Shown here: piece by piece, positions 61,835 to 64,000 of the stretch
How positions within the stretch are numbered: position 1 is the first letter of the stretch
Layout: the number at the start of each line of letters is the position of its first letter
Source: Ptiloglossa arizonensis
Taxonomy: Eukaryota; Arthropoda; Insecta; Hymenoptera; Colletidae
Length of the DNA stretch: 64,000 nt
Assembly (NCBI RefSeq): GCF_051014685.1
Contig: NW_027478916.1
Span: 186,001-250,000, forward strand
Direction of reading: 5' to 3'
The notes under the pieces: generated by a model
What the model saw: the letters and a program-made list of their open reading frames with translations, nothing else
Databases searched by the model: none
What the model was told of the DNA's origin: nothing
Position numbers and translations under genes: made by a program

Positions 61835-64000
61835 CGCCCGATTACAACGGTATGTGTATTTTTTCCCTAGGCCATTCTGGTTAAGCGTTTGGAGCAGCAG
61901 AATTGCGAAAAATTTGTTCTCTTCTCAACCATTTCTTGGCTTCAAACTCCCATATCTCGCGAACGGATTGACCTGACCCAAAAATTCCTGTTGTGTCTGA
62001 AAGTAGAAACTCGCCCGATTACATCGGTATGTGTATTTTTTCCCTAGGCCATTCTGGTTAAGCGTTTGGAGCAGCAGAATTGCGAAAAATTTGTTGTCTT
62101 CTCAACCATTTCTTAGCTTCAAACTCCCATATCTCGCGAACGGATTGACCTAACCCAAAAATTCCTGTTGCATCTGAAAGTAGAAACTAGCCCGATTACA
62201 ACGGTATGTGTATTTTCTCCCTAGGCCATTCTGGTTAAGCGTTTGGAGCAGCAGAATTGCGAAAAATTTTTTGCCTTCTCTACCATTTCTTGGCCCAAAC
62301 TCCCATATCTCGCGAACGGATTGACCTAACCCAAAAATTCCAATTGCATCTGAAAGTAGGAACTCGCCCGATTACAACGGTATGTGTATTTTTTCCCTAG
62401 GCCATTCTGGTTAAGGGTTTGGAGCAGCAGAATTGCGAAAAATTTGTTGTCTTCTCAACCATTTCTTAGCTTCAAACTCCCATATCTCGCGAACGGATTG
62501 ACCTAACCCAAAAATTCCTGTTGCATCTGAAAGTAGAAACTCGCCCGATTACAACGGTATGTGTATTTTTTCCCTAGGCCATTCTGGTTAAGCGTTTGGA
62601 GCAGCAGAATTGCGAAAAATTTGTTGTCTCCTCAAGCATTTCTTGGCTTCAAACTCCCATATCTCGCGAACGGATTGACCTGACCCAAAAATTCCTGTTG
62701 TGTCTGAAAGTAGAAACTCGCCCGATTACAGCGGTATTTGTATTTTTTCCTTAGCCCATTCTGGTTAAACGTTTGGAGCAGCAGAAGTGCGAAAAATTTG
62801 TTGTCTTCTCAACCATTTCTTAGCTTCAAACTCCCATATCTCGCGAACGGATTGACCTAACCCAAAAATTCCTATTGCATCTGAAAGTCGAATCTCGCCC
62901 GATTACAACGGTATGTGTATTTTTTCCCTAGGCCATTCTGGTTAAGCGTTTGGAGCAGAAGAATTGCGAAAAATTTTTTGCCTTCTCAACCATTTCTTGG
63001 CTTCAAACTCCCATATCTCGCGAACGGATTGACCTAACCCAAAAATTCCTATTGCATCTGAAAGTAGAAACTCGCCCGATTACAGCGGTATGTGTATTTT
63101 TTCCCTAGGCCATTCTGGTTAAGCGTTTGGAGCAACAGAATTGCGAAAAATTTTTTGCCTTCTCAACCATTTCTTGGCTTCAAACTCGCATATCTCGCGA
63201 ACGGATTGACCTAACCCAAAAATTCCTATTGCATCTGAAAGTAAAAACTCGCCCGATTACAACGGTGTGTGTATTTTTTCCCTAGGCCATTCTGGTTAAG
63301 CGTTTGGAGCAGCAGAATTGCGAAAAATTTTTTGCCTTCTCAACCATTTCTTGGCTTCAAACTCCCATATCTCGCGAACGGATTGACCTAACCCAAAAAT
63401 TCCTATTGCATCTGAAAGTAGAAACTAGCCCGATTACAGGGGTATGTGTATTTTCTCCCTAGGCCATTCTGGTTAAGCGTTTGGAGCAGCAGAATTGCTA
63501 AAAATTTTTTGCCTTCTCAACCATTTCTTGGCTTCAAACTCCCATATCTCGCGAACGGATTGACCTAACCCAAAAATTCATATTGCATCTGAAAGTAGAA
63601 ACTCGCCCGATTACAACGGTGTGTGTATTTTTTCCCTAGGCCATTCTGGTTAAGTGTTTGGAGCAGCAGAATTGCGAAAAATTTTTTGCCTTCTCAACCA
63701 TTTCTTGGCTTCAAAGTCCCATATCTTGCGAACGGATTGACCTCACCCAAAAATTCCTATTGCATCTGAAAGTAGAAACTAGCCCGATTACAACGGTATG
63801 TGTATTTTCTCCCTAGGCCATTCTGGTTAAGCGTTTGGAGCAGCAGAATTGCGAAAAATTTTTTGCCTTCTCAACCATTTCTTGGCCCAAACTCCCATAT
63901 CTCGCGAACGGATTGACCTAACCCAAAAATTCACATTGCATCTGAAAGTAGAAACTCGCCCGATTACAACGGTTTGTGTATTTTTTCCCTAGGCCATTCT
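61835..64000. repeat. Right-edge monomers, array continues out of the window
   Basis: About twelve right-domain monomers, last one incomplete (ends at GGCCATTCT). The piece at about 62.1-62.9 kb repeats 57.7-58.5 kb, and from about 63.3 kb the ACAGGGG cassette begins again (63436), 14 monomers after the one at 60960. Single private changes include TTTGTTCTCTTCTC near 61913 and ATTACATCGG near 62020. Confidence 0.85.

Larger units (their letters stand above)
1..64000. repeat. Tandem satellite array, 177-bp monomer, about 362 copies
   Basis: The same unit repeats from the first base to the last. Anchoring on TTGCGAAAAAT, copies start at 1, 178, 355, 532, 709, 885 and 1061, which gives steps of 177 or 176 bp, and the same spacing holds wherever I checked it. 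All copies have the same orientation. I found no inserted transposon, unique spacer, inversion or gene. The consensus is 43 C and 31 G in 177 bases (about 42% G+C). Such arrays are typical of centromeric or pericentromeric heterochromatin in plants and animals. That role is inferred from unit length, array size and homogeneity, since no protein-binding data are available. The satellite family is not one I recognise. The array continues beyond both ends of the window. Confidence 0.98.
38805..64000. repeat. Right subtype domain of the array
   Basis: From about 38.8 kb the subtype set changes. Common forms now carry AAACTAGCCC with TTTTCTCCC, TTGGCCCAAACTCCC (a 176-bp form), TTCATATTGC or TTCAAATTGC, CAAAGTCCCATATCTTGCG, TTAGGTTCAAAC, CTGATAGTAG, GAATGGATTGACC and CAGGGGTATG. 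The last motif (ACAGGGG) sits at 40440, 43801, 46101, 50169, 60960 and 63436, i.e. 19, 13, 23, 61 and 14 monomers apart. The boundary is placed at the first base of the earliest long block shared with other right-domain positions. It is a change of subtype within a continuous array, not a break in it. Confidence 0.8.

Noticed and set aside
1..64000. CRISPR array
   Set aside because: Spacing is regular, but the whole unit is repeated, with no unique spacers between short repeats and no cas genes.
1..64000. Tandem rRNA, histone or other gene cluster
   Set aside because: The unit is too short, and no conserved RNA or protein sequence is present.
1..64000. A regular higher-order repeat with one fixed multimer, as in alpha satellite
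   Set aside because: Marker monomers are 6 to 30 units apart and duplication periods differ (4, 6, 10, 14, 15, 23, 29 monomers).
1..64000. Relationship to well-known plant or animal centromere satellites of about 170-180 bp
   Set aside because: Only the length is alike; short local likenesses are too weak to claim common origin without a search.

Overview
The whole 64 kb window is one uninterrupted tandem satellite array. The basic unit is 177 bp (recurrent 176-bp forms have lost one T), about 42% G+C, and repeats head to tail in the same orientation roughly 362 times. I see no transposon, unique sequence, inversion, RNA gene or credible protein gene. The array runs off both ends (the last monomer is cut), so the real locus is longer. 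A nucleosome-sized unit in an array this long points to nuclear eukaryotic heterochromatin, most likely centromeric or pericentromeric. I do not recognise the satellite family and cannot name the species.

Monomers fall into recurring subtypes, told apart by a few diagnostic bases. Tracking them shows a higher-order structure that is not one regular multimer but a mosaic of multi-kb duplications. The left domain (about 1-38.8 kb) reads as successive, increasingly contracted copies of one super-repeat: about 21.0 kb (4,422-25,467), about 10.4 kb (25,468-35,901) and perhaps a 1.5 kb remnant (37,318-38,804). Copy 1 contains a nearly perfect tandem duplication of a 29-monomer unit (period 5,129 bp). 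Copy 2 contains a tandem 6-mer (1,061 bp), and a tandem 4-mer (708 bp) follows it.

The right domain (about 38.8-64 kb) uses a different set of subtypes. From 44.2 to 58.6 kb it holds a cascade of partly overlapping tandem duplications: 23-mer (4,068 bp), then 14-mer (2,476 bp), then 15-mer (2,653 bp). Parts of the cascade recur at 60.2-61.8 kb. A pair of right-domain-type monomers near the left end (355-708) shows that the two sets have mixed.

Within the monomer, the parts most likely to matter are an almost unchanging central block around the TCGCGA site, a near-palindromic A-tract/T-tract that one subtype class has lost, and a partial match on the minus strand to the CENP-B box. Short open reading frames of 61-87 codons are by-products of the repeat. 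All coordinates and offsets were counted by hand; differences within copy pairs are those I noticed, not an alignment count.
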